A stretch of 64,000 nucleotides of DNA from Caballeronia sordidicola (GTDB lineage: Bacteria > Pseudomonadota > Gammaproteobacteria > Burkholderiales > Burkholderiaceae). The stretch spans positions 124,001 to 188,000 of the forward strand of contig NZ_FCOC02000009.1 in assembly GCF_001544455.2 (NCBI RefSeq), read 5' to 3'. A program made the position numbers and the translations under genes. The notes beneath the pieces were generated by a model. The model saw only the letters and a list, made by a program, of their open reading frames with translations. It searched no databases and was not told the DNA's origin. Below, piece after piece: positions 26,711 through 37,054 of the stretch; position 1 is the first letter of the stretch, and every line of letters begins with the position of its first letter.

Positions 26711-28105
26711 TCAGGCGGCCGACAACTGGCGCAGCAACGCGTCGACGCTCGTCTTGGCGTCGCCGAACAGCATGCGCGTGTTGTCCTTGTAGAAAAGCGG
26801 ATTGTCCACGCCCGCATAGCCGGTCGCCATGCCGCGCTTGGACACCACCACCGTGCGCGCCTTCCACACTTCGAGCACCGGCATGCCTGCAATCGGACTG
26901 CCCGGATCTTCCAGCGCACCCGGATTCACAATGTCGTTCGCGCCGATCACGAGCACGACATCCGTGGTGTGGAAGTCCTCGTTGATCTCGTCCATTTCGA
27001 GCACGATGTCATAGGGCACCTTCGCTTCCGCGAGCAGCACGTTCATATGGCCGGGCAAGCGGCCCGCGACCGGATGAATGCCGAAGCGGACGCGCACGCC
27101 GAGTGCCTCGAGCTTGCGCGTAATGTCGCTGATGGTCGTCTGCGCCTGCGCCACGGCCATGCCGTAACCCGGCACGATAATGACCTCGGAGGCATCGCGC
27201 AGGATGGTGCAGACTTCATCGATGCTGGTCGCCACCACTTCGCCGCCCACGTCCGCCGTGCTCGTTCCGCTCGCCGCGCCGAAGCCGCCAAGGATCACCG
27301 ACAAGAAGCTGCGGTTCATCGCGCGGCACATGATGTAGCTCAGGATCGCGCCGCTAGAGCCGACCAGCGCGCCGGTCGTGATCAGCAGGTCGTTGCTGAG
27401 CATGAAGCCCGTTGCGGCGGCCGCCCATCCGGAATAGCTGTTGAGCATGGAGACGACCACGGGCATGTCCGCGCCGCCGATCGCCATCACGAGATGCACG
27501 CCGAGCGCCGCGGCGAGCACGATCATGATGAGCAACGCGGTGATGCCGTCGGCGATCACGTTTGCCGTGAGGAACCGGTATCCCAACGCCACGCACGCCG
27601 CGAGCACCGCGAGGTTCAGAAGGTGCCGCGCGGGCAAGACGAGCGGCTTGCCGCTGATCGTGCCTTGCAGTTTCAGGAACGCGACAATGGATCCCGTGAA
27701 GGTGATCGTGCCAATGAACACGCCGAGATAGATCTCGCACAGGTGGATGGTCAGTTCGGCGCCGGCAATATCGCCAAGCGGCATCAGGTAGTTGGTGAAG
27801 CCGATCAGCACCGCCGCCAGTCCCACGAAGCTGTGCAGCACGGCGACAAGCTGCGGCATTTGCGTCATCTCGACACGCCGTGCGAGCACGGCGCCGATCG
27901 CCGCGCCAATCACGGCCGCCGCCAGCACGACCGCGAGCCCCGCTCCTTGCGCAATGAGGAGCGTCGCGACGACGGCGATCAGCATGCCCGCGACGCCATA
28001 CAGGTTGCCCCGGCGCGCGGTGCTCGGATGACTCAGTCCGCGCAGGCTCAGGATGAAGAGCACGGCCGCGCCCAGATACGCAATGTTGCCAATTCCGTTC
28101 AGCAT
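26711..28105 (-). CDS. pntB: NAD(P) transhydrogenase subunit beta
   Basis: Predicted 464-residue integral membrane subunit of the proton-translocating transhydrogenase, which uses the proton gradient to reduce NADP with NADH. About nine N-terminal helices ([14 protein letters not shown] onwards) are followed by the cytosolic NADP domain with [31 protein letters not shown] and the [11 protein letters not shown] and [14 protein letters not shown] segments. It lies 11 nt after the fused alpha subunit. The reductant is probably used by the NADPH-dependent reductase two genes further down. Confidence 0.94.
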   Translation of the reverse strand: MLNGIGNIAYLGAAVLFILSLRGLSHPSTARRGNLYGVAGMLIAVVATLLIAQGAGLAVVLAAAVIGAAIGAVLARRVEMTQMPQLVAVLHSFVGLAAVLIGFTNYLMPLGDIAGAELTIHLCEIYLGVFIGTITFTGSIVAFLKLQGTISGKPLVLPARHLLNLAVLAACVALGYRFLTANVIADGITALLIMIVLAAALGVHLVMAIGGADMPVVVSMLNSYSGWAAAATGFMLSNDLLITTGALVGSSGAILSYIMCRAMNRSFLSVILGGFGAASGTSTADVGGEVVATSIDEVCTILRDASEVIIVPGYGMAVAQAQTTISDITRKLEALGVRVRFGIHPVAGRLPGHMNVLLAEAKVPYDIVLEMDEINEDFHTTDVVLVIGANDIVNPGALEDPGSPIAGMPVLEVWKARTVVVSKRGMATGYAGVDNPLFYKDNTRMLFGDAKTSVDALLRQLSAA

Positions 28106-28116
28106 GTTTTTTCTCC

Positions 28117-29664
28117 TTAATTGCGCTGAAACATCTTCAACATGCGCTGGGTCACGAGGAACCCGCCCGCAATGTTGATCGTGGCAACCAGCAACGCGAT
28201 ACCGCCAAGCACCGTCACCAGCGTGTCGGACGTGCCGAGTTGCAACAGCGCGCCGATCACGATGATCCCGCTGATCGCATTGGTCACGCTCATCAGCGGC
28301 GTGTGCAACGCGGGCGTCACGTTCCAGACCACCTGGTAACCCACGAACACCGCGAGCACGAAGACGGTCAGATGCGCGACGAACGCAGGCGGCGCGACCG
28401 CGCCGAGCGCGAGCAGCGCCAATGCGGCGACGGCCAGAATCACAACCGAGACGAAACCATTGCGCGGCTCTTCCTTGACTTCCGCCGCTACTGGCTTCGC
28501 GGGAGCGGGTTTGTGCGCCGCGATGGCAACCGTTTTCGGCGGGGGCGGCGGCCAGCTCACGGCGCCTTCATGCACGACGGTCGCGCCACGCATCACATCG
28601 TCGTCCATGTTGATCTTCGCGACGCCATCTTTCTGCGGCGTCAGATCGGTCAGCAAGTGACGGATGTTCGTGCCGTAAAGCTGGCTCGACTGCGTCGCCA
28701 TGCGACTCGCGAGATCGGTGTAACCGACTATCGATACACCGTGGACCTGCACCACTTCGCCCGGCTGGGTAAGTTCGCAATTGCCGCCCTGCTCGGCCGC
28801 CATGTCCACGATCACGCTGCCCGCGCGCATCATGCCGACCATCTCGGCGGTGATCAGCTTCGGCGCGGGCTTGCCCGGAATCAGCGCGGTCGTGACGATG
28901 ATGTCGACTTCCTTCGCCTGCGCCGCAAAGAGCGCCATTTCCGCCGCGATGAACTCCGCGCTCATCTGTTTCGCGTAGCCACCGCCGCCGCTACCTTCTT
29001 CCTCCATGTCGACCGTGAGGAACACCGCGCCCATGCTTTCGACTTGCTGCTCGACTTCGGCGCGCGTATCGAAAGCACGCACGATGGCGCCCAGACCACG
29101 TGCCGCGCCAATCGCCGCGAGACCTGCAACGCCTGCGCCGATCACCAGCACTTTCGCCGGCGGCATCTTGCCGGCCGCGGTGATCTGTCCGGTGAACACG
29201 CGCCCGAAATGCTGCGCCGCTTCAATGACCGCGCGATAACCCGCCATGTTCGCCATCGAGCTGAGTGCGTCCAGCTTTTGCGCGCGCGAGATGCGGGGAA
29301 CGCTGTCCATCGCCATGACGTTGGCGCCAGCCGCGGCAAGCTGTGCAAGAAGCGCCGCGTTTTGCGCGGGCCAGATGAAGCTGATCAGCGTTGCGCCTCG
29401 CTTGAGCAACGCGGCTTCATGCGGCTCCGGCGCGCGCACCTTGATCACAATGTCGGCGTCGGACCATAACGCGTTCGTGTCGCTCACAATGTGTGCGCCG
29501 GCTGTGCGGTAGGCGTCGTCATCGAATGAGGCGGCGAGTCCCGCCTGCGATTCCACATTCACGGAGAAGCCAAGCTTCAGCAACTGGCCGACGGTCTCGG
29601 GCGTCGCTGCAACGCGGCGCTCGCCCGCGCGGATCTCGCGCGGCACTGCAATGGTCATCGCCAT
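28117..29664 (-). CDS. pntA: NAD(P) transhydrogenase subunit alpha, fused form
   Basis: Predicted 515-residue protein: N-terminal NAD-binding domain ([56 protein letters not shown]) joined by a proline/alanine linker ([19 protein letters not shown]) to a C-terminal membrane part with three to four helices. Thus the alpha subunit is a single chain as in E. coli, whereas many related bacteria have it split into two genes. The ATG at 29664 lies 1 nt after the stop of the FAH-family gene, a tight coupling. Works with PntB. Confidence 0.94.
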   Translation of the reverse strand: MAMTIAVPREIRAGERRVAATPETVGQLLKLGFSVNVESQAGLAASFDDDAYRTAGAHIVSDTNALWSDADIVIKVRAPEPHEAALLKRGATLISFIWPAQNAALLAQLAAAGANVMAMDSVPRISRAQKLDALSSMANMAGYRAVIEAAQHFGRVFTGQITAAGKMPPAKVLVIGAGVAGLAAIGAARGLGAIVRAFDTRAEVEQQVESMGAVFLTVDMEEEGSGGGGYAKQMSAEFIAAEMALFAAQAKEVDIIVTTALIPGKPAPKLITAEMVGMMRAGSVIVDMAAEQGGNCELTQPGEVVQVHGVSIVGYTDLASRMATQSSQLYGTNIRHLLTDLTPQKDGVAKINMDDDVMRGATVVHEGAVSWPPPPPKTVAIAAHKPAPAKPVAAEVKEEPRNGFVSVVILAVAALALLALGAVAPPAFVAHLTVFVLAVFVGYQVVWNVTPALHTPLMSVTNAISGIIVIGALLQLGTSDTLVTVLGGIALLVATINIAGGFLVTQRMLKMFQRN

Positions 29665-29665
29665 G

Positions 29666-30445
29666 TCAGACTCCGCCCGCTAAAACGTTCGACAACACGC
29701 CAATCCCGCCGATGGACACTTCAACCGTCGCGCCATCCTTGATCGATCCCACGCCAACGGACGTACCGCACGCGATCACGTCGCCAGGTTCGAGCGTCAT
29801 GTCCTGCGAGATCAGGCTCACTTGCTGCGCGGGCGAAAAGATCATGTCCGAGAGCGGATAGTTCTGGCGCTCGACACCATCGAGCCGCGTGATGACATGT
29901 GCGTTACGCCAGTCGAAATCGCGCTGGATCGCGGGTCCAATGCAACTGAATGTATCGAAGCCCTTCGAGCGGCACCATTGCGCGAAGTTGGGATCTTCGT
30001 TGAGGAGTTCGGCGGCGGTGACGTCGTTGATGCAGCTATAGCCGAAGATGTAGTCGTCGGCTTCTTCTGCCGATACATTGCTGCAGCGCTTGCCAATCAC
30101 AATGGCAAGTTCGCCTTCATACGCAATCTTGCCGTTGTACGCTTTCGGACGCTGGATAGGTTCGCCGTGGCCGATCACGGAGGTTGGCGGCTTGATGAGA
30201 AAGAGCGGATGAGAGGGCGCGGCCTTTCCCAGCTTTTCGGAAAGGGCGTGAAAGTTGTTCCAGAGCGCGACGACTTTTGTCGGTACGCACGGGCTCAGCA
30301 GCGTGACGTCTTCCCGGCTCAGCAGCTTCGCGCCCGGCGTTGCCGTCCCGAACATCTCGCCGTCGTACTGCGTGATGCGATGGTTTTCCAGAACGCCGAA
30401 ACCCGTCTGGCCGTGCGCGTTCCGAAACCGTATCCACGTTTTCAT
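29666..30445 (-). CDS. Fumarylacetoacetate hydrolase (FAH) family protein
   Basis: Predicted 259-residue enzyme. The C-terminal FAH fold shows the metal ligands in [15 protein letters not shown] (Glu-x-Glu) and [13 protein letters not shown] (Asp), plus [13 protein letters not shown]. Members hydrolyse or decarboxylate acylpyruvates, and some hydrolyse or isomerise other beta-diketo acids. It leads the operon with pntA, pntB and pyk, an unusual partner set, and lies 84 nt downstream of a formyl-CoA transferase gene. Its link to oxalate is only contextual; oxaloacetate decarboxylase activity, known in some FAH-domain proteins, is one possibility. Confidence 0.85.
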   Translation of the reverse strand: MKTWIRFRNAHGQTGFGVLENHRITQYDGEMFGTATPGAKLLSREDVTLLSPCVPTKVVALWNNFHALSEKLGKAAPSHPLFLIKPPTSVIGHGEPIQRPKAYNGKIAYEGELAIVIGKRCSNVSAEEADDYIFGYSCINDVTAAELLNEDPNFAQWCRSKGFDTFSCIGPAIQRDFDWRNAHVITRLDGVERQNYPLSDMIFSPAQQVSLISQDMTLEPGDVIACGTSVGVGSIKDGATVEVSIGGIGVLSNVLAGGV

Positions 30446-30529
30446 CGAATGTCTCCTGCAAGTTTTTATGGGGTGCGCTGACGCCGCCGCATGGGCCGCG
30501 TCGCGTCATCTTTTTGTGCGAGCCCGCGC

Positions 30530-31777
30530 TCAAATGGCGCCGACAGCCCGCAAATGCGCAATCTGTTCCGGCTGGTAACCCAGTTCGGCCATCACTTCAT
30601 CCGTGTGTTCGCCGAGCAATGGCGAACGCGTGACTTCAGTGGGGCTATCGGACAATTTGATAGGATTGCCAACAGTCAGATATTTTCCGCGCACCGGATG
30701 ATCGACTTCCACAATGGTTCCGGTTTCGCGCAGCGACTGTTCTTCGGCGATTTCTTTCATCGAAAGGATCGGGCCGCATGGAATGTCGTACTTGTTCAGG
30801 ATGTCCATGGCCTGGAACTTGGTCTTCGTCATGGTCCAGCGTTCGATCTCGGCGAAGATGTCCTTCAGGTGCGGCAAGCGCGCGGCGGCCGTGGCGTAGT
30901 CCGGATCGGTCGCCCATTCTTCCTTGCCGATCACGTTGCAGATCTTTGCCCACACGGGCGCTTGCGTAATGAAATAGATATACGCGTTCGGATCGGTTTC
31001 CCAGCCCTTGCATTTCAGGATCCAACCGGGCTGGCCGCCGCCCGATGCATTGCCCGCACGCGGCACGGCTTCGCCGAACTCTCCATTGGGATACTGCGGG
31101 TATTCCTTCATCACGCCGGTGCGTTCGAGGCGCTGCTGGTCGCGCAACTTCACGCGGCACAGATTGAGCACGCTGTCCTGCATGGCGGACAACACGTACT
31201 GGCCGCGGCCGGTCGAATGACGCTGATACAGCGCCGTGACAATGCCAAGCGCCAGATGCAGCCCGGTTCCCGAGTCGCCGATCTGCGCGCCGGTCACAAC
31301 GGGAGGACCATCGTCGAAACCTGTGGTCGACGCGGCTCCGCCCACGCATTGCGCGACGTTCTCGTAAACCTTGCAATCTTCATAGGGTCCGGGACCAAAG
31401 CCTTTCACCGACGCCACGATCATGCGCGGATTCAGTTCCTGCACGCGCTCCCAGGTGAAGCCCATCCGGTCCAGCGCACCCGGCGCGAAATTCTCGACCA
31501 TGACGTCGCACACCTGGATCAGCTCTTCCAGAACCTGCTTGCCTTCGGGATTTTTTGTGTCGATGGTGACCGAACGCTTGTTGTGGTTCAGCATCGTGAA
31601 ATAAAGGCTGTCCGCCTCCGGGATGTCGCGAAGCTGGTCACGCGTGACGTCGCCCACGCCCGCCCGCTCCACCTTGATCACGTCCGCGCCGAACCACGCC
31701 AGCAACTGCGTGCAGGTCGGCCCCGACTGCACGTGCGTGAAGTCGAGGATCTTCACACCCTCCAATGCCTTGCCCAT
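30530..31777 (-). CDS. frc: Formyl-CoA:oxalate CoA-transferase, paralogue 1
   Basis: Predicted 415-residue class III CoA-transferase that activates oxalate with CoA from formyl-CoA. The N-terminal [40 protein letters not shown] and the Asp168 in IGDSGTG (equivalent to the catalytic Asp169 of Oxalobacter Frc) mark it as Frc rather than a generic CaiB. The glycine loop reads SGGGQPGW from 245, with Ser in place of the first of four glycines seen in paralogue 2. It has its own long leader (31778-32091), with a copy of the TGATATA motif. Cytosolic; partner of oxalyl-CoA decarboxylase. Confidence 0.92.
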   Translation of the reverse strand: MGKALEGVKILDFTHVQSGPTCTQLLAWFGADVIKVERAGVGDVTRDQLRDIPEADSLYFTMLNHNKRSVTIDTKNPEGKQVLEELIQVCDVMVENFAPGALDRMGFTWERVQELNPRMIVASVKGFGPGPYEDCKVYENVAQCVGGAASTTGFDDGPPVVTGAQIGDSGTGLHLALGIVTALYQRHSTGRGQYVLSAMQDSVLNLCRVKLRDQQRLERTGVMKEYPQYPNGEFGEAVPRAGNASGGGQPGWILKCKGWETDPNAYIYFITQAPVWAKICNVIGKEEWATDPDYATAAARLPHLKDIFAEIERWTMTKTKFQAMDILNKYDIPCGPILSMKEIAEEQSLRETGTIVEVDHPVRGKYLTVGNPIKLSDSPTEVTRSPLLGEHTDEVMAELGYQPEQIAHLRAVGAI

Positions 31778-32091
31778 TTTCGTCTCCCTAAATTGATCCT
31801 TGTCTGCCTGGCATTGCGCTCGGTTCGGTTGCCGGACTTTGCCGGCTTATCTACCGTGGGCTGCTCATGGGTCGGCGACGGCTTGCGCGTCGGGCAAACT
31901 GCTTTGGTTCGCCCCTTCTGATATATCGTATTTTGAACATCGTATTTCTGCAACCGCTTTTATTGCTTATTTAGTCTGACGTCGCGCATTTGTTTTATGC
32001 GTCCGCTGAGTCGGTGAATGTGCGCGAGTTATCAGACATTTTATTAGGCGGCTAATTCAGGATTACCAATCATTAAACGCCCAGGCGTTAG
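31778..32091. other. Leader and promoter region of the frc paralogue 1
   Basis: Holds the TGATATA-type motif (31919-31932) and a 9-bp direct repeat ATCGTATTT at 31925-31933 and 31939-31947 (14-bp period). It is more AT-rich near 31920-32060 than the surrounding genes. No gene is evident. Confidence 0.55.
31919..31932 (+). promoter_or_regulatory. TGATATA motif, site C (upstream of frc paralogue 1)
   Basis: TGATATATCGTATT, 142 nt before the frc start codon, differs at two of fourteen positions from the site at the regulator gene and at three from the oxc site. It overlaps the first ATCGTATTT repeat. Candidate binding site of the FCD regulator at 36031-36747. Confidence 0.5.
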
Positions 32092-32331
32092 TTAGCGCGC
32101 GGGCGCGGTGCTCAGCATTGCCATTGCCACGCGGCGCGCACCGGCTATTGCCGCGGCTTCGCTTTCGAACACGGCTTCGTCCACCACATGCTGATACGGC
32201 AGCAAGCCGGATTGGGCCTGCTGGTTTTCATCGACGGTGCGAATGGCGAGATAGGCCGCCCAGCCGCCGTTGTGGATCAACTGCATCGCGGACAGTTCGA
32301 GTTTGTATTGCCCAAGGACCTCGACGTGCAT
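32092..32331 (-). CDS. Small hypothetical protein in the oxalate block
   Basis: A 79-residue protein opening with MHVEVLGQYKLELSAMQLIHN, followed by GGWAAYLAIRTVDENQQAQSG and a helical end (EAAAIAGARRVAMAMLS). AGGAGA lies 8 nt before the ATG, which decides the start against a longer frame. It looks like a small alpha/beta cytosolic protein; no family was recognised. It lies between two frc genes on the same strand, with gaps of 314 and 260 nt, so it may have its own promoter. A role in oxalate use is guessed only from position. Confidence 0.65.
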   Translation of the reverse strand: MHVEVLGQYKLELSAMQLIHNGGWAAYLAIRTVDENQQAQSGLLPYQHVVDEAVFESEAAAIAGARRVAMAMLSTAPAR

Positions 32332-32591
32332 TTGAAATCTCCTGTTAAATCCTGACGATGGGAAGCCGCGACGCGCAGGCGTGCGCGAGCGGCACGTTGG
32401 CGCGTGATTCATCCGTAAGGGTATCGACGGCTGCGGCGGTTGACCGACTTGTAATCGATCGCGATTCCGCCAAATCTGGAAGGGCAGTGATTCAGTCAAC
32501 GCGGCGTCCGCTTTGTGACGCCGCATTGTGCGGGGTCTCGAAGAATGAGACCCCGGTGCTTCGACTACTTTTTGCTACATGAACCAGACGC

Positions 32592-33842
32592 TCACACTGC
32601 CTGGATTTCCTTCAGGTTGAAGATTTCCTGCTGGCTGTAACCGAGGCTCGCCAAAACTTCTTCCGTGTGCTCGCCGAGCAGCGGCGAAGCGGTCACTTCC
32701 GGCTTCAGGTCCGAAAACTTGATCGGGCTGCCGACCGTGAGATACGAGCCGCGAACGCTGTGCGGCACTTCCACGATCGTGCCGCTTGCGCGCAGCGACG
32801 GATCGTTCGCCAGTTCCTTCATGGTCAGCACTGGCGCACACGGAATATCGAACTTGCGCAGGATATCGACAGCTTCGAATTTCGTCTTGTCGGCAAGCCA
32901 CTCTTCAATGGTCGCGAAGATATCGAAGATGTGCGGTTGACGTGCCTCAGCCGTCTTGTACGCCGGGTCGTCGATCCATTCCGGCTTGCCAAGCGCCTTG
33001 CAGATTGGCGCCCAGGCATGACCCTGGATCGTGAAGTAGATGTACGCGTTCGGGTCCGTTTCCCAGCCCTTGCATTTCAGGATCCAGCCCGGCTGACCGC
33101 CGCCGCCGGCGTTGCCGCCGCGCGGAACCACGTCGCTGAATTCGCCGTGCGGATACTGCGGATACTCTTCCAGATAACCCACGCGGTCCAGACGCTGCTG
33201 GTCGCGCAGCTTCACGCGGCACAGGTTCAACACGCTGTCCTGCATCGATACCGCGACCTTCTGGCCCTTGCCGGTTTTATCGCGGCCAATCAGGGCCGTC
33301 AGAATGCCGATGGCCAGATGCATGCCCGTGTTGCTGTCGCCGAGCGCGGCGGCGCTGATGGTCGGAGGACCGTCCCAGAAGCCGGTGGTCGATGCCGCGC
33401 CGCCCGCACACTGAGCGACGTTTTCATAGACTTTCAGGTCGTCGTAATGATGGCCGTCGCTGAAGCCTTTCACCGACGCCACGATCATCTTCGGGTTCAA
33501 CTCATTCAACCGTTCCCACGAAAAACCCATCCGGTCGAGCGCGCCCGGACCAAAGTTCTCCACCAGCACATCGGACTCGCGGATCAGCTTTTCCAGCACT
33601 TCCTTGCCTTCGGGCTTTTTCGTGTCGAGCGTGAGGGACTTCTTGTTGCTGTTCAACATGGTGAAGTACAGCGCGTCGGCGTCGGGAATGTCGCGCAACT
33701 GGTTACGTGTCACATCGCCCGAACCTGGACGTTCGACCTTGATCACGTCTGCACCGAACCACGCGAGTAACTGCGTACAGGCCGGGCCGGCCTGGACGTG
33801 CGTGAAGTCGATGATCTTGATGCCGTCGAGTGGTTTGCTCAT
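32592..33842 (-). CDS. frc: Formyl-CoA:oxalate CoA-transferase, paralogue 2
   Basis: Predicted 416-residue Frc. Same length and architecture as paralogue 1, with [39 protein letters not shown], catalytic Asp169 in LGDSNTG (same number as in Oxalobacter formigenes) and a complete four-glycine loop GGGGQPGW from 246. It converts formyl-CoA plus oxalate to oxalyl-CoA plus formate. The gene starts 23 nt after oxc and should share its transcript, so this is probably the main oxalate-catabolic copy. Confidence 0.94.
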   Translation of the reverse strand: MSKPLDGIKIIDFTHVQAGPACTQLLAWFGADVIKVERPGSGDVTRNQLRDIPDADALYFTMLNSNKKSLTLDTKKPEGKEVLEKLIRESDVLVENFGPGALDRMGFSWERLNELNPKMIVASVKGFSDGHHYDDLKVYENVAQCAGGAASTTGFWDGPPTISAAALGDSNTGMHLAIGILTALIGRDKTGKGQKVAVSMQDSVLNLCRVKLRDQQRLDRVGYLEEYPQYPHGEFSDVVPRGGNAGGGGQPGWILKCKGWETDPNAYIYFTIQGHAWAPICKALGKPEWIDDPAYKTAEARQPHIFDIFATIEEWLADKTKFEAVDILRKFDIPCAPVLTMKELANDPSLRASGTIVEVPHSVRGSYLTVGSPIKFSDLKPEVTASPLLGEHTEEVLASLGYSQQEIFNLKEIQAV

Positions 33843-33865
33843 GTCATGTCTCCTTGGGCGTTGCC

Positions 33866-35623
33866 TTACTTTTTCATCGCCGCGCTTTGCGGATTGAGGT
33901 TCGTCAGACGGCCGCTCTCCGTGCCGGCAGCTTCGTCGATAACAGCGTTGATCAGCGTCGGCTTGCCTGATGCAATACCTTCCAGCAGCGCCTTGGTCAG
34001 TTGCGCCGGCGTCTCGGCGTTAAAGCCCACGCCGCCGAACGCCTCGATCATCTTGTCGTAGCGCGCGCCCTTCACGAACACGGTCGGCGCAACGTCCTTG
34101 CCGCCGGTCGGGTTCACGTCCGTGCCGCGATACACGCCGTTGTTATTGAAGACGATGGTGACAACGGGCAGGTCGTATCGGCAGATGGTTTCGAGTTCCA
34201 TGCCGCTGAAGCCAAACGCGCTGTCGCCTTCGATGGCGACCACCGGCTTGCCGCTCGTCACAGCCGCGCCAATCGCGAAGCCCATGCCGATGCCCATGAT
34301 TCCCCACGTGCCGGAATCGAAGCGCTTGCGCGGTTCGTACATGTCGATGATGCTGCGCGCATAGTCCAGCGTGTTCGCGCCTTCGTTCACCACGTTGATG
34401 TCCGGACGCGTCTTCAGCACGTCGCGGATTGCGCGCAAGGCGCTGTGGAAGTTCATCGGCGACGGATTTTGCTCGAGCGTCGCGGCCATCTTCGCGAGGT
34501 TCTTGCTCTTCCTTTCCGTGATCGCGCCGGTCCATTCCACGCTCGGCTTCGTGAAGCCGCCCGACTGGATTTCCGTCAGCAGCGCCGACACGCACGAACC
34601 AATGTCGCCGATCACCGGCGCGGCGATCGCAACGTTGCTGTCGATTTCCGTCGGCGAAATGTCGATCTGGACGAACTTCTTCGGTGCCGCGCCCCACGTC
34701 TTGCCCTTGCCGTGCGACAGCAGCCAGTTCAGCCGCGCGCCGATCAGCACCACGACGTCCGCTTCCTGCAGCACGAACGAGCGGGCAGCCGACGCCGATT
34801 GTTCGTGTGTATCGGGCAAGAGGCCCTTCGCCATGGACATCGGCAGATACGGAATGCCGCTCTTCTCCACGAATGCGCGGATTTCAGCGTCGGCTTGCGC
34901 GTAGGCCGCGCCCTTGCCGAGCAAGATCAGCGGACGCTTCGCGCCCTTCAATACGTCGATTGCGCGCTTGACCGAATCCGGAGCGGGAAGCTGGCTCGGC
35001 GCGGCATCGACAACCTTGATCAGCGATTGCTGCGCCTTGACGGCATCGATGGTCTGCGCGAGCAGCTTGGCCGGCAGGTCCAGATAAACACCGCCCGGAC
35101 GCCCGGACACAGCCGCACGGATCGCACGCGCGATACCGACGCCAATATCCTCCGCATGCAATACGCGATACGCGGCCTTCGCATACGGCTTCGCCGCGTT
35201 CAACTGGTCCATTTCCTCATAGTCGCCCTGCTGCAAGTCGACGATCTCACGCTCGCTCGAACCGCTGATCAGGATCATCGGGAAGCAGTTGGTGGTCGCG
35301 TTGGCGAGCGCGGTCAGGCCATTCAGGAAGCCCGGCGCGGACACAGTCAGGCAGATGCCCGGCTTCTTGGTCATGTAACCGGCGATGGCGGCTGCGTTGC
35401 CCGCATGCTGCTCATGGCGAAAGCCAATAAAGCGCATGCCTTCGGCTTGCGCGAGACGCGCGAGGTCCGTGATGGGAATGCCCACCAGACCGAAAATGGT
35501 GTGAATGTCGTTCAGCTTCAGTGCATCGATGACCAGATGAAATCCATCCGTCGTTTCCGCCTTCTTTTCTTCCAGCGTGTCGTTTGCAGTGGCGCTCTGC
35601 GGATTGCTTACTACTTCGGCCAT
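33866..35623 (-). CDS. oxc: Oxalyl-CoA decarboxylase
   Basis: Predicted 585-residue thiamine-diphosphate enzyme that turns oxalyl-CoA into formyl-CoA and CO2. [50 protein letters not shown] (with the ThDP-activating Glu), [21 protein letters not shown] and the ThDP-Mg motif beginning [10 protein letters not shown] and ending FNNNGVYRG are typical of Oxc. Length matches the family. The ATG at 35623 follows GGAGGAG; an upstream GTG is not needed. Heads the oxc-frc operon, with a TGATATA motif 38 nt upstream of the start. Decarboxylation consumes a proton in the cytosol and so supports energy gain from oxalate. Confidence 0.95.
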   Translation of the reverse strand: MAEVVSNPQSATANDTLEEKKAETTDGFHLVIDALKLNDIHTIFGLVGIPITDLARLAQAEGMRFIGFRHEQHAGNAAAIAGYMTKKPGICLTVSAPGFLNGLTALANATTNCFPMILISGSSEREIVDLQQGDYEEMDQLNAAKPYAKAAYRVLHAEDIGVGIARAIRAAVSGRPGGVYLDLPAKLLAQTIDAVKAQQSLIKVVDAAPSQLPAPDSVKRAIDVLKGAKRPLILLGKGAAYAQADAEIRAFVEKSGIPYLPMSMAKGLLPDTHEQSASAARSFVLQEADVVVLIGARLNWLLSHGKGKTWGAAPKKFVQIDISPTEIDSNVAIAAPVIGDIGSCVSALLTEIQSGGFTKPSVEWTGAITERKSKNLAKMAATLEQNPSPMNFHSALRAIRDVLKTRPDINVVNEGANTLDYARSIIDMYEPRKRFDSGTWGIMGIGMGFAIGAAVTSGKPVVAIEGDSAFGFSGMELETICRYDLPVVTIVFNNNGVYRGTDVNPTGGKDVAPTVFVKGARYDKMIEAFGGVGFNAETPAQLTKALLEGIASGKPTLINAVIDEAAGTESGRLTNLNPQSAAMKK

Positions 35624-36030
35624 GACGTCTCCTCCTTTGGCGGGGTGTTTGTGTAGTTCGTGATATACAATATTCCACACACAGTATTAGTCAAGCAGCT
35701 TTTTGTTTCGATACGTCATTGCTGCACTGCGGCGAATAGGTTTGGGACGATTTGATACGGTTCCTGGCGCTTTTATGTTTGCGTTGCACCAACTTGCGGT
35801 GACTTCGGAATTTTTGCGGCCAATGAATTTTGGTTGATTTCCGGCCTCGTAAAAACAAGCGGCAGGTTGAAAGCCTTGGCCGTTTTGAACGGGGTTGAGT
35901 GGTGAGAAAGTCAGGCGCAAACGCTTGCGTAAAACCATACGGATTCCTAACAGTAACGGGCTGTGAGCGAACATAGTCAGCCGGATTTACACGGCCTCAA
36001 GCCAAACGCAGCCAAACAAAACCACGACCC
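35624..36030. other. Promoter region of the oxc operon
   Basis: About 400 bp between oxc and the end of the GntR gene, both on the minus strand. It contains the TGATATA motif at 35661-35674 and a GC-poor stretch from 35655 to 35710 that should hold the promoter. No convincing gene is seen. Confidence 0.55.
35661..35674 (+). promoter_or_regulatory. TGATATA motif, site B (upstream of oxc)
   Basis: TGATATACAATATT, 38 nt before the oxc start codon, matches 13 of 14 positions of the reverse complement of the site upstream of the FCD regulator. Close to where a promoter or repressor site should be. Confidence 0.55.
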
Positions 36031-36747
36031 TCAATCGAGAAAATCGCAATTCGTCTCCACGAATTGCGCGAGTTCCACCGAATGCTGCCGGACGAGACTT
36101 TCGACGCGCTCAGTATCCCGCTGCTCCAGCGCCTCAATGATATGCATGTGATCCACGATCGATCGCGACGCGCGGTCGCTCTGCGCAATCGTCATGCGGC
36201 GGATTGCGCGCACATGAACGAAGAGGTTTTTCATTGTGTCGAGAATCACCTGCGATTGCGATAACTCCAGAATCGCCTGATGAAACGCGAGGTTTGCTTC
36301 CGAATACTCTTCTATATGGTCGGCCGGCGTGGCATCGCGGAAATCGTCGAACATGCGGCGCAATCCCGCTATGTCCTCCTCCGACGCGTGCAGCGTCGCG
36401 AGCCGCGCGGCCATGCTTTCGAGCGCAGCCCACATATAGATCATGTCGACGATTTCGCGCTTCGTCTTGCGCTGAATATAGATGCCGCGTCGCGGCACCG
36501 TGCGCAGGAAACCTTCCTGTTCAAGCAGCGTCATCGCCTCGCGAACCGGCGTCCGGCTCACGCCGAGCGCTTCGGTCAGTTCCTTTTCGTCGAGCCGGAT
36601 CTCTTCGCGCGACCGGTAAATATCCGCATCGGCAATAGCCTGCTTCAGCCGCGCATACGCCTGGTCGCGCAACGAAGCCGATGCACTGATCGGCACAAGT
36701 GCAAGCGTCAGGGGCGTCGGGCGGATTCCAACATACGTATCAGCCAT
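36031..36747 (-). CDS. GntR-family regulator, FCD subfamily (likely oxalate regulator)
   Basis: Predicted 238-residue protein. The HTH (LRDQAYARLKQAIADADIY, DEKELTEALGVSRTPVREAMTLLEQEGFL) is followed by an FCD effector domain with the usual histidines (ANLAFHQAILELSQS, VDHMHIIEALEQRD). It lies upstream of oxc on the same strand. A 7-6-7 inverted repeat sits 49-68 nt before its ATG, and similar motifs precede oxc and one frc, so it is the best candidate for control of oxalate genes. The ligand may be oxalate or a CoA product, by inference only. Confidence 0.9.
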   Translation of the reverse strand: MADTYVGIRPTPLTLALVPISASASLRDQAYARLKQAIADADIYRSREEIRLDEKELTEALGVSRTPVREAMTLLEQEGFLRTVPRRGIYIQRKTKREIVDMIYMWAALESMAARLATLHASEEDIAGLRRMFDDFRDATPADHIEEYSEANLAFHQAILELSQSQVILDTMKNLFVHVRAIRRMTIAQSDRASRSIVDHMHIIEALEQRDTERVESLVRQHSVELAQFVETNCDFLD

Positions 36748-37054
36748 TGAGGTGGGTGTCTCCCTGTTGGTATGAAGCGCAGCATCATTATTTAAATATA
36801 CCCAATATGGTATATCAAGAACAAACGCAGCATAAACCCGTTTTACGCGTTCATGTGATATCGGGTTTTCCCTAGCCGTTGCGTTGCTCGGGCGGGCGTC
36901 GTTTTCGCGGACGCTTATAATCTGGCGCGGTTAACGGCGTTATAGCTTCATCTGACTTCGCGCCGGACCAACGGATCCAATCGCTCAATCCATCTATCAG
37001 GCGCGTTGCCCTCTGCGCCGGCATACGGACATCCACCCTATTCCCAGAGAGACC
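36748..37054. other. Divergent intergenic region, GntR and DUF1993 genes
   Basis: Contains the inverted repeat at 36796-36815 for the regulator and a plus-strand TATAAT at 36916-36921 that may serve the DUF1993 gene, although no good -35 hexamer stands at the usual distance. No gene is seen. Confidence 0.5.
36796..36815. promoter_or_regulatory. Inverted repeat in the GntR promoter (site A)
   Basis: ATATACC and GGTATAT form perfect 7-bp arms around a 6-nt spacer. The right half with flanking bases reads AATATGGTATATCA (36804-36817), the reverse complement of the TGATATA-type motif found upstream of oxc and frc. It lies about 50-70 nt before the regulator's ATG, suggesting autoregulation. Confidence 0.6.

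Noticed and set aside
26969-28120. A 383-codon plus-strand frame
   Set aside because: Antisense to pntB. No recognisable family, and the real gene has full-length motifs.
36851-36860. TGATATCGGG as a fourth oxalate motif
   Set aside because: Only the first six bases match the consensus and the rest diverges.
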